Positions 1 to 12,673 of a DNA stretch of 64,000 nt are shown one piece after another (positions within the stretch are counted from its first letter, which is position 1; the number at the start of each line of letters is the position of its first letter). The notes beneath the pieces are model-generated. The model ran no database searches, was not told the DNA's origin, and worked only from the letters and a program-made list of their open reading frames with translations. Source of the stretch: Diplodia intermedia (lineage: Eukaryota > Ascomycota > Dothideomycetes > Botryosphaeriales > Botryosphaeriaceae); NCBI GenBank assembly GCA_021495925.1, contig JAKEKT010000034.1, positions 248,001-312,000 of the forward strand, given 5' to 3'. A program made the position numbers and the translations under genes.

Positions 1-1447
1 CTTCTTGACTCTCTTGCGAGCAGCGCGCTTACGCTCACGCTGCACGCAATTCTGGCAGATGCGGACCTCGGCGCCATTACTAGGCTTATCAGGGTCGTCT
101 GGGTTGTCCTCGGTCATGTCGCCCTTGGAAGGCCGCCGTGGCTGGCTTTTCCGTGTGTTCGATTCGTATCCAGCGGCTCTCTTCAGGGCAATCTTACACA
201 ACTCAGGTTTGTCCATAGCACTTGCGCAGACCAGCGATGTATGAAGCTCCAGCGTGTCCGGTGCCTTGACAATCTCCTTTGCCAAGAGCTTAGGCTTGGA
301 AACGGTGTGTGTGGGGAGATGGAGCTTCGTGACTCCGGGCGGCATAGGATCCAAAGTCAGCCTGATACAGATTTGTGTTTCGACTCGCGATTTGTTGCCG
401 TCCTGGCTGATGTGTAGGTGGGCCGGCGGCGGCCTACCGGACGCAACGTTCGAAAAGACGACGGCATCGGCGCCGGGATATGACAGTGGTGCCTGAGTGG
501 GCGAGAGCTCATGCTGCCACATGTTGGTCTGGAAGACGGAGTTATGGCCCGAGCCATTCCAAACCGGCATGTTTTGAAACATCTCGCTATTGCTGAAGGC
601 TGTCGGCGACTGGGCATCGAAAAAAGCTGCAGGTGAGGCGCCCTGGCTCCCGCTCACAGCAGAGGCCGGCGAGTCGTCGCGGGAGCCAATGAAGAAACCG
701 GTATCTTTGGAGGAGGCAGATCGCTGCTTCAGTCAGATACAAACTCGAGAACCGGTCGCGCACTAGACTCACCTGAGCGCTGGCCCGCATCTCGGACGAA
801 TGCTGCTCCAACTTCGAGGGCGCTACTGTCTGGTCGGGCGAGACTGTCTGGTCGGGCGAGCCAAAATTGAACGCAGGGCTACCATTGCTACTGCCCACTC
901 CCAAGTGCGACGTCATGGACTTGCCAAGCGAATCCATGTCATGCTCGAGCCCGAGGAAATCCTGGGGCTCACGCTTGACAAACATCGAGTCGCGGCCGTT
1001 GGAGACACCGTCCAAGGCGGCCATGGAATCCGTCTGCCAGTCGTCCATGTGGTTGTCCATGCCGCCGAAGAGCGCCGAGGGCGACGAGTCAGACGAGGTC
1101 GTCTTGCGCTTACGCCGCCCGGACGACTCGGACGACGAGTCCTGGCTCGAGCTGTCGGGCGACGAGGACATGTGCGAGCGCGGCTGCAGGCCGGATTGCG
1201 GCTGCAGCGGGGCAGGTGTTTGCTCGCTGCGGGCAGCGAAGGCCTTGGCGGGAGATGCGAGGCTCGCCAAGGACGCCTGGCCGGGGGCGGGCGACGAGAC
1301 GAAGGCGTTGGTGTCGATGAAGGCACCGAAGTCGTACGGGTCGTCGGGATGGAGCCCAGGCGGCTCGAACATGGGCTCGTCGGCGGCCCACTGCTCAGCC
1401 ATGTCGGAGTCCATGATGTGCGGGACGTAGGAGTCGTCGGCCGCCAT
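1..1447 (-). CDS. Spt23/Mga2-like membrane-bound transcription activator, N-terminal part (cut by window edge)
   Basis: Two exons are visible: 1447-773 and 723-1, joined by a 49-base intron (donor GTGAGT after a Gln codon, acceptor CAG) without change of frame. The ATG at 1447 opens an acidic, Ser/Pro-rich N-terminus, as in fungal Spt23/Mga2 proteins. Exon 2 holds the conserved part: an HLHIS...SRVETQI segment, then LDPMPPGVTKLHLP, then LELHTSLVCASAM, and finally EVRICQNCVQRERKRAARKRVKK-type basic sequence at the window edge. In yeast the homologues are ER-tethered, released by ubiquitin/proteasome processing, and switch on the fatty-acid desaturase gene OLE1. The IPT/TIG domain, ankyrin repeats and membrane anchor expected downstream lie outside the window. 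Family assignment rests on these recalled conserved segments, so it is likely rather than certain. Confidence 0.8.
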
Positions 1448-4400
1448 TGCCAGCGGAAGGGCTTAGGCCGCGTCGCACGGCGGCGGCGTCGGAGCGCAGG
1501 GTCGAGGCGCGCGAACTGGTTTGGGCCCTCGAGAACGTGCGAATCCGCGTAATTGTTCGGTCGGGGCCGCGAGGGGGCTGCGGGCGCGCGAGGGCTGCTG
1601 TGCTGCTGTCGGCGTCACTACGCGGGCATGGCAGAGGCGGAGCGCACAGGAGCGGTGGTGAGGCGGCGTACGTGAGTTCGAGGTCGATGAGGTGTGTGGG
1701 AGGTGGGTGCGCTGTGACGGCAGGCGATAGGCTGCTGGGTGCCCGCGTGCGTGGTCGAGTCGCCGAACCCTTTTTGGGATGCGCGCTGGAGGCAATATTG
1801 CGATTTCGCCGAAGGGACGGCCGGAGCGATGGCGAGGGCCAGCGTGCCGACTGGCTGCCAACGGTGTTATAGCAGGGCGGCGTGCAGCTCGGGACTGGGC
1901 TGCCGGTGGTGTGAAGGCGGGTGCCGTTGTCGTCACGAAGCCCGGTGGTCGGCCTGCCTGCTCGACATCGCCCTCAGTGATCGCCGCTGTGCGGAGAGGA
2001 GGCCCTTTCTCCCCGCTAGCAGCAACGCAGTAAGGCGCCGAGCTGCTGCAGCGCCTCCATCTGACGCCCTGGCACCCCCGCCGCCGCCCAGCATGCCTCC
2101 TCGCCCTCGCGCCGCCGCTGATTGGGCCCCTGCTAGCAGCAGGACGGACTCGCCCGCGCAAACCCTTGGCTGTGGAATCTGCTGGGGCGCCGGAGCGCGC
2201 GCTCGCAACGACCATCCCGGATCCGCCTGCAGCGGCACGCCTGCCGTTGAGAGACGCGTCAAGTACAGATACCTCGTCCGCCAGCAGCACGCCCTCCGGC
2301 GGCCTCCTGCTCGACGCCCTCCCCGCCGGCCTCGCCGCTCCCCGTGCGCGTGCCGCCGCGCTGCCGCCGCCCGCTGCTGCTGTCCGCCGCGGGCAGCCCG
2401 TTACGGCACCGCGGACATGCGAGTGAGGGAGCGGAACCTAGCCCAGGTGCATGATGAGGCTGGTTTCTGGGCGGGTCCAACGCAAGATAAGACGCAGACC
2501 TTTCCGCTTTCAACGCCCTCCACCAGAGCCCAAGAGAGACGCGCCATCCGAACATGGCCCCGTATCGCCCACAAAACCCCAAGTACCGCCCGCCCTGAGG
2601 CGGGATGCGCCAGGCTAACACCGACTGTGGCAAGCGCCCGGCCCGTCGACGCCGCAGGCTGACGTATTATGCCTCGTCGCGACCGTCGTACGAGCTACCA
2701 AGATGGGCGTCTTGAACAGCACCCCCACAACTCCACACCAAGCCGCGCTCTGCGGGTCTCTGCTGACAGAGCCTGTGTCCCGCCTTGGCAGCCAGAGGCG
2801 GGGTTTCTGATGAAACGTCGCTGCCCGAGCTTGCGGCTGCTCAATGGCTTCTTGGGCATCCGGGAGACATGCTGATATCCCAGCTGGCTGCGCGGAGGAC
2901 GAGCTCCCGCGGCGTACGCGGGCAGGTCCACCGGCGGCACGCAGCACTCTATGCAACGGACGATCGCAATGACAGCCGCAGCAACACCAGACATGAAGTA
3001 CTGGTACGGACCATGGTCTTGTATGAGGCCGCGGCTGACAGACATTGGATCCACGGGGGCGGACAGGCCTCGTCACCAATGGATGCAATAGCAGAGTTGA
3101 TATTGCCGCCAGCAATCTGGATCCTGCAATGGCCACGGCGGTGCAGAATGTGCCTTGGGGATGTGGCCCTATTCTTGCATCCAGCCCCGTCGGCCGTGGG
3201 CGCGCTTACGGCTGTGATTGGCACGCACGCGCCGCATTACCCGCATTCCTCAACGGCCGATAACGCATCATGCATGCTAACGGACCCTTGGGCGGTACCT
3301 GGAATTGCGCGGGATGGTGCAATGGAGTTGGACTTCATTCGACGACGACTGAAGACACCGCGTGCCAGCGAGTGAGGCTCTGAAGCCTTTTCGCCGGCTA
3401 GTGCTTGTACCTGCCAATCCTCCTCAACAAACGCCGATGTGGCCAGCCCCGATCCCCCCACGGTGGATCGTCTGAGGTGCGGCAGGGCGCTCGATGCTCT
3501 AAGCCTTGTGCTGCGACGGACGCATGTCCGACGATGCATCTAGCTCGTACCATGGTCAACAACCTTTCTCGCTACCAGCCATGGCCCTAATACTCCCGTC
3601 CGCAGCCGTTTCCGGGCCCGCTCCAGCTGGATCTAATGTCGGCAACGGAAGGCTAACGGGCCATGGCCGCGGTCTGATAGGCGCGCAGTCGGCGCGGCTT
3701 CATCAAGCTGACGGTGGGCTCCATATTTCTCTCGCGTACAAACTCGCTTCGCGCCCGTCTTCTTCCTCAGAGAAGCACATTTCTGGACTGATAACATGCT
3801 GTGGCGTCGTCTGTGGTCGGCGCCAGCGGGTCGATGGCCCCGATCTTCGCTTTGCGTCCGAGCGCAGATCATCGCAGCCTCCCTCCCGCTGGCGGCTTGG
3901 GAGGTCGACCTCCCGTTTCCTCCGACCGCGAGCCCGGGGAAACGCCAGGCGCTGCCTCCGATTCGTCGCATGTAGCTTCTGCATGCAGCAGCAGCGCGTG
4001 GATCGCGGCCTCGCTTCTGCTCGCGGCTGGGTATAAAGCGACTGTTGTGTGCCATGGCGCTTCTTTCGGAGCGATCGTGTCCCCGGCGCTTCCCCGCGTG
4101 TGCACGACCTTTGGCGATTCCGGCGCCGGGGCCTTCCGATCATCCCGTCCACACTTCTGGCGCATCTAGCTGCCTCCGCCGAGCGACCGCCACGTTGGCC
4201 TCGACTGTCACACCGCGCCATTGCAGAGCACGGCGGCGGAAGAATGCGAGGAGCCATCAATATTGCCCCTTCCTTCCAGGCACGCCTGATCAGGAAATTT
4301 GCAGCAGCCGTGTCCGAGAAGAATCCAATGTCAGACCATGGTCCGGCGTTGCTGCGGGACCGTATTGGATTAGGTTTTTGCATTTCCACTCTCCTGGTTC

Positions 4401-7400
4401 CCGGGCCTGGACCTTCCTGCGTGTGCCCAAGGCCGGTGCGCAACGATGGTCAGCGACAACGGCTTCCGATGCCGCTCGGCATCTTTTGTGTGGCTCACCG
4501 CGGGATCCAGGACCTCGTAGCGGCAGAACGATCCACCGTCGATCAACCTGCTTTCAACACTACAAGCAGTGGACTCGCAAGATTGGTACCATTAGTGATT
4601 GAATCTGGACTCGGAGCAAGGAGAGACTTCTTTTGTTACTGGTAAAGGCTGATCTTTCCTTGCCTCGTCATGGGCCTTCAGTGATAATCCTCGTATGAAA
4701 GTAAACTTGCTAGTCGTGGAGACAAAGCCCGGGCTTTACATTGGCGTACCGATCCAGGATTTAGTATCTCTATCAATAGACCCTAATCGCTGCTTTAAAG
4801 AGACACCAAGGCCTGGCCAGGTCGGGAGCAACGGGGCACCAGCCCCAAGAAGGGAAAACAAGGTACGGGCACGGGTCCCTGAGTTCGGCTTCGTTAACTC
4901 TACTACGGGCCAAACCTTGGGAACCAGTCCCCTTCTTCTGACCTATTGCTTTCTACTTCTGAAATTGCCGTGACGCTAGTCATAGAATTGTCACGATGCA
5001 TGACGTCAACAACCAGTGTAAACATGTGCGGGGAAAGTTCCTTCTTCCTTCTTCTCGCGTCTCCTTGCTAATCGCTCAGATACGCGTTCGAGGATGCTAT
5101 GTGATCCGTATCATACTGCGCAATATACCCCTTTGCTCGGCCCCGTGATGGTTTTTGCGTCATCATGACAAGGTCCTTGAAGCTTGGACTCGCTACTACC
5201 GACGTCCATTTCGAAGACCTCACATCGTCATCAGCATCACTCGGAATCACAAATCACCGTGTCCGCGAATTGATGACGGCAGTACGCGCCTGGAACGGAC
5301 ACACTGCGCAACAACCCCAACGAAGTGAGCCGTTTTCGCTTGAGTACATACAGCGAAGCGCCGGTTCTACCTTTTTCTCCCCGAATCGATCGTTGTGCTC
5401 TTGGGGAAAGGACGGGCCAGCCACGAAAGGTCGCAGGAGTGAGCTATTTCTCCCCTCTCTCCCTTAGCACTCCTCCCAACCTCCTCGCCGGCCAGTTCCA
5501 CGGTGTCCGATGACTTCAAAGATTCTGCTCAGACCCTGCGAGTGGTTCTGCGTTGTATTCCCCCTCTCCTCCTGCGACTGCTTCTGCCAATAGAACCCGT
5601 CTTCAAGTCTGCTGGTGTTTCGGTATTTCGCTCTTCTTCTCCATCTGCCATTGCTTCTTCTGAAGTTCTCATGGCCCGGAATACCATGGATGCATCGGAA
5701 AGTTTATAGCAGCAGTGGAACGAACGCATACGTGTTGCATGAGTAGACATCAAAATAAGCTTTTCTGCTTGATGCTGCCGGGCCACGAAGTACATTAGCA
5801 CTGGCATGTGGAGCCCGACATGACCTCCAGCAAGATGAATGGCCAGCAAGAGTTGGGGCGCCGATAGGAGAATTTCTTTAGGTTATCGCGATGCTTCATG
5901 CACGGTGATGCGTGGCGTGCGATAGGGACGGTATCTTCCAGCGGCTTGGACTTATGGCGTCACGGCGGCTACCCTGCTTGCTTGCTGTCCTACACGAGGG
6001 TTGTGGATGAGATGCGAGTGACAGTGCACATCACGCTGCATACGTGAGGGATGTCGCAAAGGGTGTGGGAGGGGTCGGCATGTTCTCCGATCGCTGGACG
6101 ACACAGCTCCGTCGTCCGTGGCGGATCACGATCATCGGATCGTAGCCTCATCCGCTCCAACCACTTCGTATGCACGTCTGGACCTTCTCAGCACCATTCA
6201 ATGGACGATCGCACGACTTCTGGACCCCGTTGCGACTGCACGCCTTGACAATGGCTCATGACCAGCCGCGTACGTCACAGCCGCTCAAAGCCTGACTTGA
6301 ACGGTCAAGAGTCACGCCAACGTCGCCGATCATCTCCATGGCCCCAAAGCCGACCGCCCGCAGAGAGAGATCCACAAAAAGCCGAGAGAGCCCACAACCC
6401 GCCAGCCGCAACCCGCAACCCCAGGAATGGAAGACTGCGTTGGACCCACCGATCAGCCCCATGCATGAAGACAAGAGAAACAACACCCAAACACCCCCTT
6501 GGAGCACATGTTGTATATTCCACCGACCCGGAGACGAAGTGTGCCGACATCTGCATGAACGACGCAGACTTGGAAAAACAGAAGAAAGAAAATCGGGGCG
6601 CATCTTGCTTCTCCGTCCCAGCGGCGGGCGAATGGAAAGTGCCGCCGCCCTCGGCCTTGGCCTGCAGGATAATAATATCGCGCCATGCGCGTATAGCGAA
6701 CCAGGTGTGCTGCGCCGCATGCAAGTAATAATGATAAAGGAAACGCGACAAAATCTCGGGCGAAGCTCGCGAACTGCATTGACGAATGAGCATCTGGGAC
6801 ATACGGGGCCCCGGAAATAAGCGACTTGCTTTCCCCACGCATTTGTCAAGCGCTGCTCCGTGTTTTTTGGCTTCGTGCTTGCATGAAAGGGTCTAGACTC
6901 CGCTTGCTGACGCTCTTGCATGATTGAATGCTCGAATATGGAAGCCCCCGGTGGCGGTGGATGCTGCTACCTGCTGGACTCACCTCCAACAACTGCGTGT
7001 ATCACCTGATCATGCTTCGCGTTAGTCACACATGCTTGCATCTTCAGAGTCAAGCTGAATCCAAAGCCATGGCAAGCACCAGCGTCGCGTTATGGCCTCT
7101 CCACTTCTATATTCACATCCCCGTATTCTTCGCCACTATGATGGCCGTCACCTTCGTTTTCCTTGCCAATGACCTTCCTTTCGAATAATTACGCCATGAA
7201 AGGTCAATCCCATGTGAAGATAAAGTATACTTTCTGGGTAACCTTGTCATTTGTTGGCTAAGCCGCAGAGCCATCCCCCAGATGACTTATTCTCGAGCAC
7301 TTAAAAGCGGGCCAGCAGCCCGCCATACCACGTATCTTCCACACACCGACAACGGCGGCAAGACACCTCCATAGCATTAAAAATGTCGAACCTTACTCGC

Positions 7401-8607
7401 CTTTGCGCTTACGCATCCCATTGACTACTCTTTTTCTCGTCAAGGGACAGAAAGAAGAACCCCCTCCAGGCTCATTTATAGATCCGCTGCAATTTCTGGT
7501 GATGATGCTGCGCACCACCAGTATTCAATGCTCACTTGCTCTCAAGCAAGGATGAAGCAGTACTGTGAATTAGATTGACGTTCCTCCACGACTTTCTCTC
7601 CTACTCCTCGCGTGAGCAGAATCACACGCACCAAAGGGTTGACTTTGTTGGCGGAACTCCGGTTAGTGATACAGCTGCGGCTCATCATCTCAGTTCGGCC
7701 TTCTGATAGAAATATCCGGTCAGTCGAACCATTCTCTATTGGTACTGCCTTCTGAGATATTTGTCTTGGCTGGCCAGACAAAGGGGATTGCTTGGAGACT
7801 TTCTGGAAATGGAGCCATTGCACTTGCGCGTTTCCCTCCACTTCAACATGGTTCCAGCTCTGCGCCTGTAAATTCCCGGCTCATCAAAACCGGTAAACGT
7901 ACTTGTGCATTATTACGGCAAGTGATGAAGTGGAAGCAATGATTGCAATGGCAAAAGACATCGCCATTCTTAAAGAGGGATCGGAACCACCGTCACTTGA
8001 ACCTTGTGTTCCGCGCACTATACTGGGTGAATATTTTTCCTGGAACTTCTCGAATCCGACATCGCAAGTTCAGTCCGTTTTAAATTTGCTGCCAAGGAGG
8101 TCGCCGAGCTTTCTGTTTCAACCTTGGCACTACAACCACTGCATCACCGAAGCTACAATATCAACATCATCAAATTCAGCTCGCTCTATCCCAGCCTTAC
8201 ATTCCAGAAGGTTTCTGATTCACTGTTATTCTTCCTCCTCTACTTGATAAAGTGTCCGCCTGCGTCGCCATTCGGGTCGGACAAATGTCCGCAACCGCCG
8301 GCCAAGTCCATGGATCTGCCACTCTTGTTTCCCTTCTCGTCTCGCTAGCCCATGCCAAGGCTAGGGAAGAGTCTTGGTCGTGGAGTAGCCAAGGCCAGCA
8401 CCGTCGACCTGATTGATTAGATCTTCCGATTAATCTGCGCAGAGCTCCTCCCATGATCTCTCCCATCTCGTAAAAAGCAGGTCCCTACGGCTGGGCGCGG
8501 TCATACCCTGGCTGATTCTTCGTGTAGAAGAAAATTCTGGCTCGGTGCCCAGTAGCTGCCGGCCGGCGCGTGTCCAGACCTCCATGTCAGTCATGTACAC
8601 GGCCGAC
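1448..8607. other. Long stretch without a supported gene
   Basis: About 7 kb upstream of the Spt23/Mga2-like gene. The part to about 4640 is GC-rich and gives long accidental open frames on both strands (for example 1463-2290 and 1739-2662) made of Arg/Ala/Pro-rich sequence with no recognisable domain. The part from 4640 is of mixed composition with only short frames. A leader-like stretch with CTTAAAAG and a CA-rich run sits at about 7298-7380, ahead of an ATG at 7383 that opens only 13 codons. I found no repeats, inverted repeats or RNA gene that I could support. Part of it is presumably promoter and 5' leader of the flanking genes. Confidence 0.5.
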
Positions 8608-8615
8608 TTTATATG
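8608..8615 (+). promoter_or_regulatory. Possible TATA element of the GMC oxidoreductase gene
   Basis: TTTATATG lies 165 bases before the chosen ATG, with a pyrimidine- and CCA-rich leader between. It is placed by eye and has no other support. Confidence 0.35.
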
Positions 8616-8772
8616 GAGACCCCTACCCTCCAGCAAAGAGGCCTGAGTGCTCAGTCAGGTAGGTTTGTTTCCTAGCTATACCATTTCTACCTTCTTTCCC
8701 CATCTTTTTCGAAGTCTTCTCTTTCAACCCCTTTAAAAAAAGACCACCACCACCACCGTGCGGTCCATCACC

Positions 8773-10531
8773 ATGCGGACCACGGCCCTCCTCCTCTCGG
8801 CCGCCGGGGCCCTCGCCGCCAACACCACGACCTACGACTACATCGTCGTCGGCGGCGGCACGGCGGGCATCGTCGCGGCCACGCGCTTCGCCGAGACCGG
8901 GGCGTCCGTCCTGCTGCTCGAGCGGGGCGCGGCGTCGGCGCACAGCACGGGCAACGACGCGACGCTGGCCTGGAACGACACCGTCACGCCCTTCGACGTG
9001 CCGGCGTACGGCTACGCGGTGCGCGGGGCGGTGCCGGCGGCGGCGTCGTGCGCGGACACGGCGTCCAACGCGGGCTGCGTGCTGGGCGGCGGCGGCTCCG
9101 TCAACGCCGAGATGTTCGTGCCGCCGCACGCCGCCGACTTCGCCGCGTGGCCGCGCGGCTGGCGCTGGGAGGACGGCGTGCGCGAGGCGGCCGAGAGGGT
9201 GCGGGCGAGGAATCCAGGGAGCAGTCGGCCGTCGGGGGATGGGCGGTATTACAACGGGGAGGTGTTTGAGCTGCTGGGGCGGGGGCTGTTGGGCGCGAAC
9301 GGGTGGAGGGAGGTCGATGCCATTGAGCAGCCGGATGAGAAGCATGATGTACGGTGATCGCGCCCTGACGCTTGGTTTTCTCCGGGACTCACGATGCCAC
9401 TAGGTCTACGCACGCCCGCCGTGGAACGTCCAGGACGCCGTCAGGTCGGGGCCAGTCCGGACGTATCTGCCAGACGCGCAGGCACTGCCCAACTTCACGC
9501 TCCAGCTACACGCCAAAGTCCTGCGCGTGGTGCGCACGGGCGGCACCGCCACAGGCGTCGAGATCGAGCAGGAGGATGGCACGCGCGAGGTGATCCACCT
9601 GACCTCCGCCTCGACGGGCAAGGTCGTGCTGGCAGCGGGCGCGCTGTCGACGCCGCGGCTCCTCTTCAACAGCGGCATCGGGCCCGCCGCGCAGATCGGC
9701 CTCGTCGCCAACGGCACCGACGACATCGCGCTGCCGCCGCGCCGCGACTGGATCGACCTGCCCGTCGGCGAGGGCGTCCAGGACCACCCCATCTTCTACA
9801 TCAACCTCAACCTGACCTCCCCGTCCAACACCACCCACGCCCCCCTCCCCTTCTTCGACCCCGAAAACCCCTCTCCCGCCGACATCCGCCTCTACAACGC
9901 CGCCGGCGCCGGACCCCTCGCCCAAGGCCCACAACGCCTCAACTTCTGGACATCCCGCACCACCACCAACTCCTCCTCCTCCTCCTCTTCCGCCAGCAGC
10001 AGCAGCAGCGACCAGCAGCGCTCCTTCCAAGGCACCGTCACCCTCGCCTCCCCCACCACCATCTCCCTCAAGATCTACCTAACGCGCGGCCTCACCTCCC
10101 GCGGCGTCCTCGGCCTCAACGCCACCTCCCCGCACCGCACCGTCTTCACCGCCGCGCCCTGGCTCGCCTCGGCCTCCGACCGCGCCTCCATCGTCGCCTT
10201 CCTCGACGAGCTGCTCTCCCTCCTCCGCACCGACGCCGCCGCCGCCGCCTCGTGGACGGCGGTCGACTGGGTCAGCGGGGCCGAGATCGGCGGCGCCGAG
10301 GAATTGCTGCGCACGTACACCGCCGGCGCGCATTTCGTGGGGACGACGGCGTTGGGGAAAGTGGTGGAGGAGGGGAGCGCGGAGGGCCCGAGGGTGAGGG
10401 GGACGCGCAATTTGTTCGTCGTGGATGCGGGCGTGTTTCCGCATGTGCCGATGGGGAATACGAATGCCGTGGTTATGGTTGTGGCGGAGCATGCGGCGGG
10501 GATGATTGTGGGGGGCCTCGGCCGTCGGTGA
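8773..10531 (+). CDS. Secreted GMC-family FAD oxidoreductase (cellobiose-dehydrogenase-flavodomain-like, AA3)
   Basis: Exons 8773-9348 and 9404-10531 with a 55-base intron give 567 residues. The ATG at 8773 is used because the open frame before it has no ATG. Residues 1-15 form a short signal peptide (MRTTALLLSAAGALA). The FAD-binding dinucleotide fold follows at about 20-50 (DYIVVGGGTAG and a LLLERG end of strand 2). An AAGALSTPRLL segment lies mid-protein, and the C-terminal catalytic part carries AHFVGT and VVDAGVFPHVPMGNTN, with the His and Asn expected of the GMC active site. The organisation is closest to the flavin domain of cellobiose dehydrogenases, but no heme domain or cellulose-binding module is encoded. 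Such enzymes oxidise sugars or alcohols and can feed electrons or peroxide to LPMOs such as the one at 29814; the substrate cannot be read from sequence. A Ser-rich stretch (about residues 375-390) is an insert of low complexity. Confidence 0.85.
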
Positions 10532-12673
10532 GGGTGGTTGGTTGGTGGTGGTGGTGGTGGTGGTGGTGATGCTTTGAAGGGCTGGTGCTTTGTTGGGAGG
10601 GCGGGACTGATTCGATGGAAGTGGGGTTGCGGTTGGGAAGGAAAGGCTCGGCGGCGCTTGGATGTGAAGGGTTGCGCGGTGGAGAGGTGCTTGGGAGTAG
10701 GTTGCTTGCGTGGTGGTTGTGACCGCCGTTGCGTGTCATCTGACGTTGCTTTGCTGGGAGATGGAGCGAGTTGTGGCCAGACAGAGGACTTAAAAGAATC
10801 TCAGGTCCCGCTGAACTCTAGCTGCAACAACGTCGAACCACCTTTTGACTACGACGAAAGGCCACTGGAACACTGTTTGCGGCCTTTGGTTCCCCTTCCA
10901 AGATCTCTGGTGGAAATCCTATTTATGAGCCCATCATCAATTCGCCTTAATGATGTGGTTCTCCGTTTGAGCTTGATGGTGCACAGCAGCTGGGTGAGAA
11001 ACTGAGAATCATTGTCAGCATGTAGTACGCAGACCAGCTCATCACTTTCTCCCGGAAGAAAGGCCACATTGAAGCTGTCATCAGGCGCACGAAAAGGCCG
11101 GCACAAAAAGGCCAGTACAAAAAGGCCAGTCAGCATATTGTCGAGGCGGTGAAAATACAGGTCGTCAACCTCTGCTGAGTTCACCTAGCGAGTACGAACG
11201 TGAAGTGCCTCGGTTTTAAACCCAAAAAGACAGATCACGTTGCCGGATGGACGCCTGGAGGCGCGTGCCTTGCTATCGACCGCACCAGATATCGGTCATA
11301 TGCACCGTTCTGGCTGTTAATAGCCATCGTAGTTGGGCGCAAGGAAGTTCATGCCTTTGTATCTCAGCAATGTCGCTGGTCTCCAGTTATTTCGTTCTTG
11401 AAGTAAGTATCAGGACGTAGATGCGCATGTGAGAGCTGCATTTGTACATACATACAACCAGACAGATGGTTCCCCTCACCACGTACCCAAAATGCACTAT
11501 CTCTGTAAGATAGATGTAGCAAGAGCCAATGGTTTTGCAACCTGCTGTGGCTTTTACTCGGTGAGGTCACGCCCCCTACAGTGCTTCAACTAAGAAGTGG
11601 CGCAACGTTCGATGGTAGCATGCATGTGACGAGCCCCTCACACCAGGAAGCGTTAATGACTTATTCAGCTCGCAGCAGGAAAATACTCGACGTTCCATTC
11701 CCACGAATAACAAATCCAGCCAGGCCCAGGCGTAGGGACACAGGGGGTGACAAAAGAAATTGGCCCGCCCGCATCTACCTCACACAGATAGCGTGTCATG
11801 TTCATAGGCAGTTTATCTCCGGACGTAGACGCGAGACCCGAACGCGCGAAAGTACGTTCGGATACTGGGTTCAACTACCCATATCAATACGGTGCGTTTT
11901 CTCCAAAAGACAGATGCAGGTCGGCTCGTTCCTTTCGTCACCCACTATGCAACGCACGTCAGAAGCAAAGCAAGAAGAAGAACAACACCAAATCCCCGAC
12001 CACATGCATCGAATTATTCATCCATTCATTAACCATCCTAGCTTTCACGACCCCCACGTCGTAATTGACTATACGCCACCACCCCAACCCGTCCCGGCTC
12101 AAATAGTCTACAGGAGCGAGAGAAGAGAAGACAAGAAGAAAATGAGATCCCAACCAACGAATTCGCCATTCGCAATGCCTCGACTATTATTGACGCTTTT
12201 ATTGAATTTTTTTTTCTGTATCGCTCGTGTGATTCATCCCGGATAAAGTGATTTTTCTTGTTCAGTTCCCCATTCCATGATTTTGTTGCGGTGTTGATGT
12301 TGAGCCCCGCACGCCAATTTGAATCCCATACCTTCGCCGATCGCTGTGCTCATGATGACTGGTTGGAGATAAAGTAAAGAAAAGGAAAGCGCCCGTGGAA
12401 ATGAGGGCAAAAAAAGGAGATGATGGAGCAAGTCAACGCCTGAAGCACCGTGCCTGCATGATGTCCGATGTCGAGCAAAAGGGGGTTTCGAGAGCAGTAG
12501 CAAGCAGCAAAAGCTGAAAGAAAGCCATCACGTGAAGCCCGAAAGGGAGAAAAGTCGAGCCCATCATCCCCAAAACCATTACCAGAAGAGCGCACACATC
12601 CACATCAAGCGCTCCCCTTCGACCCCTGCTCGCTTTACCTCGTAACCTTCCGGAACCCCAGAATGAAGAGGCT
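10532..12673. other. Intergenic region between convergent genes
   Basis: This contains the 3' flank of the GMC gene, beginning with a (GGT)n run at about 10545-10567, and the 3' flank of the RS-rich gene on the other strand. The open frames here (for example 11581-12246) are of mixed composition with no domain I recognise. Nothing else seen. Confidence 0.5.

Noticed and set aside
1463..2662. Long frames on both strands upstream of the Spt23/Mga2-like gene
   Set aside because: GC-rich DNA with few stops; both strands are open at once and neither shows conserved sequence.
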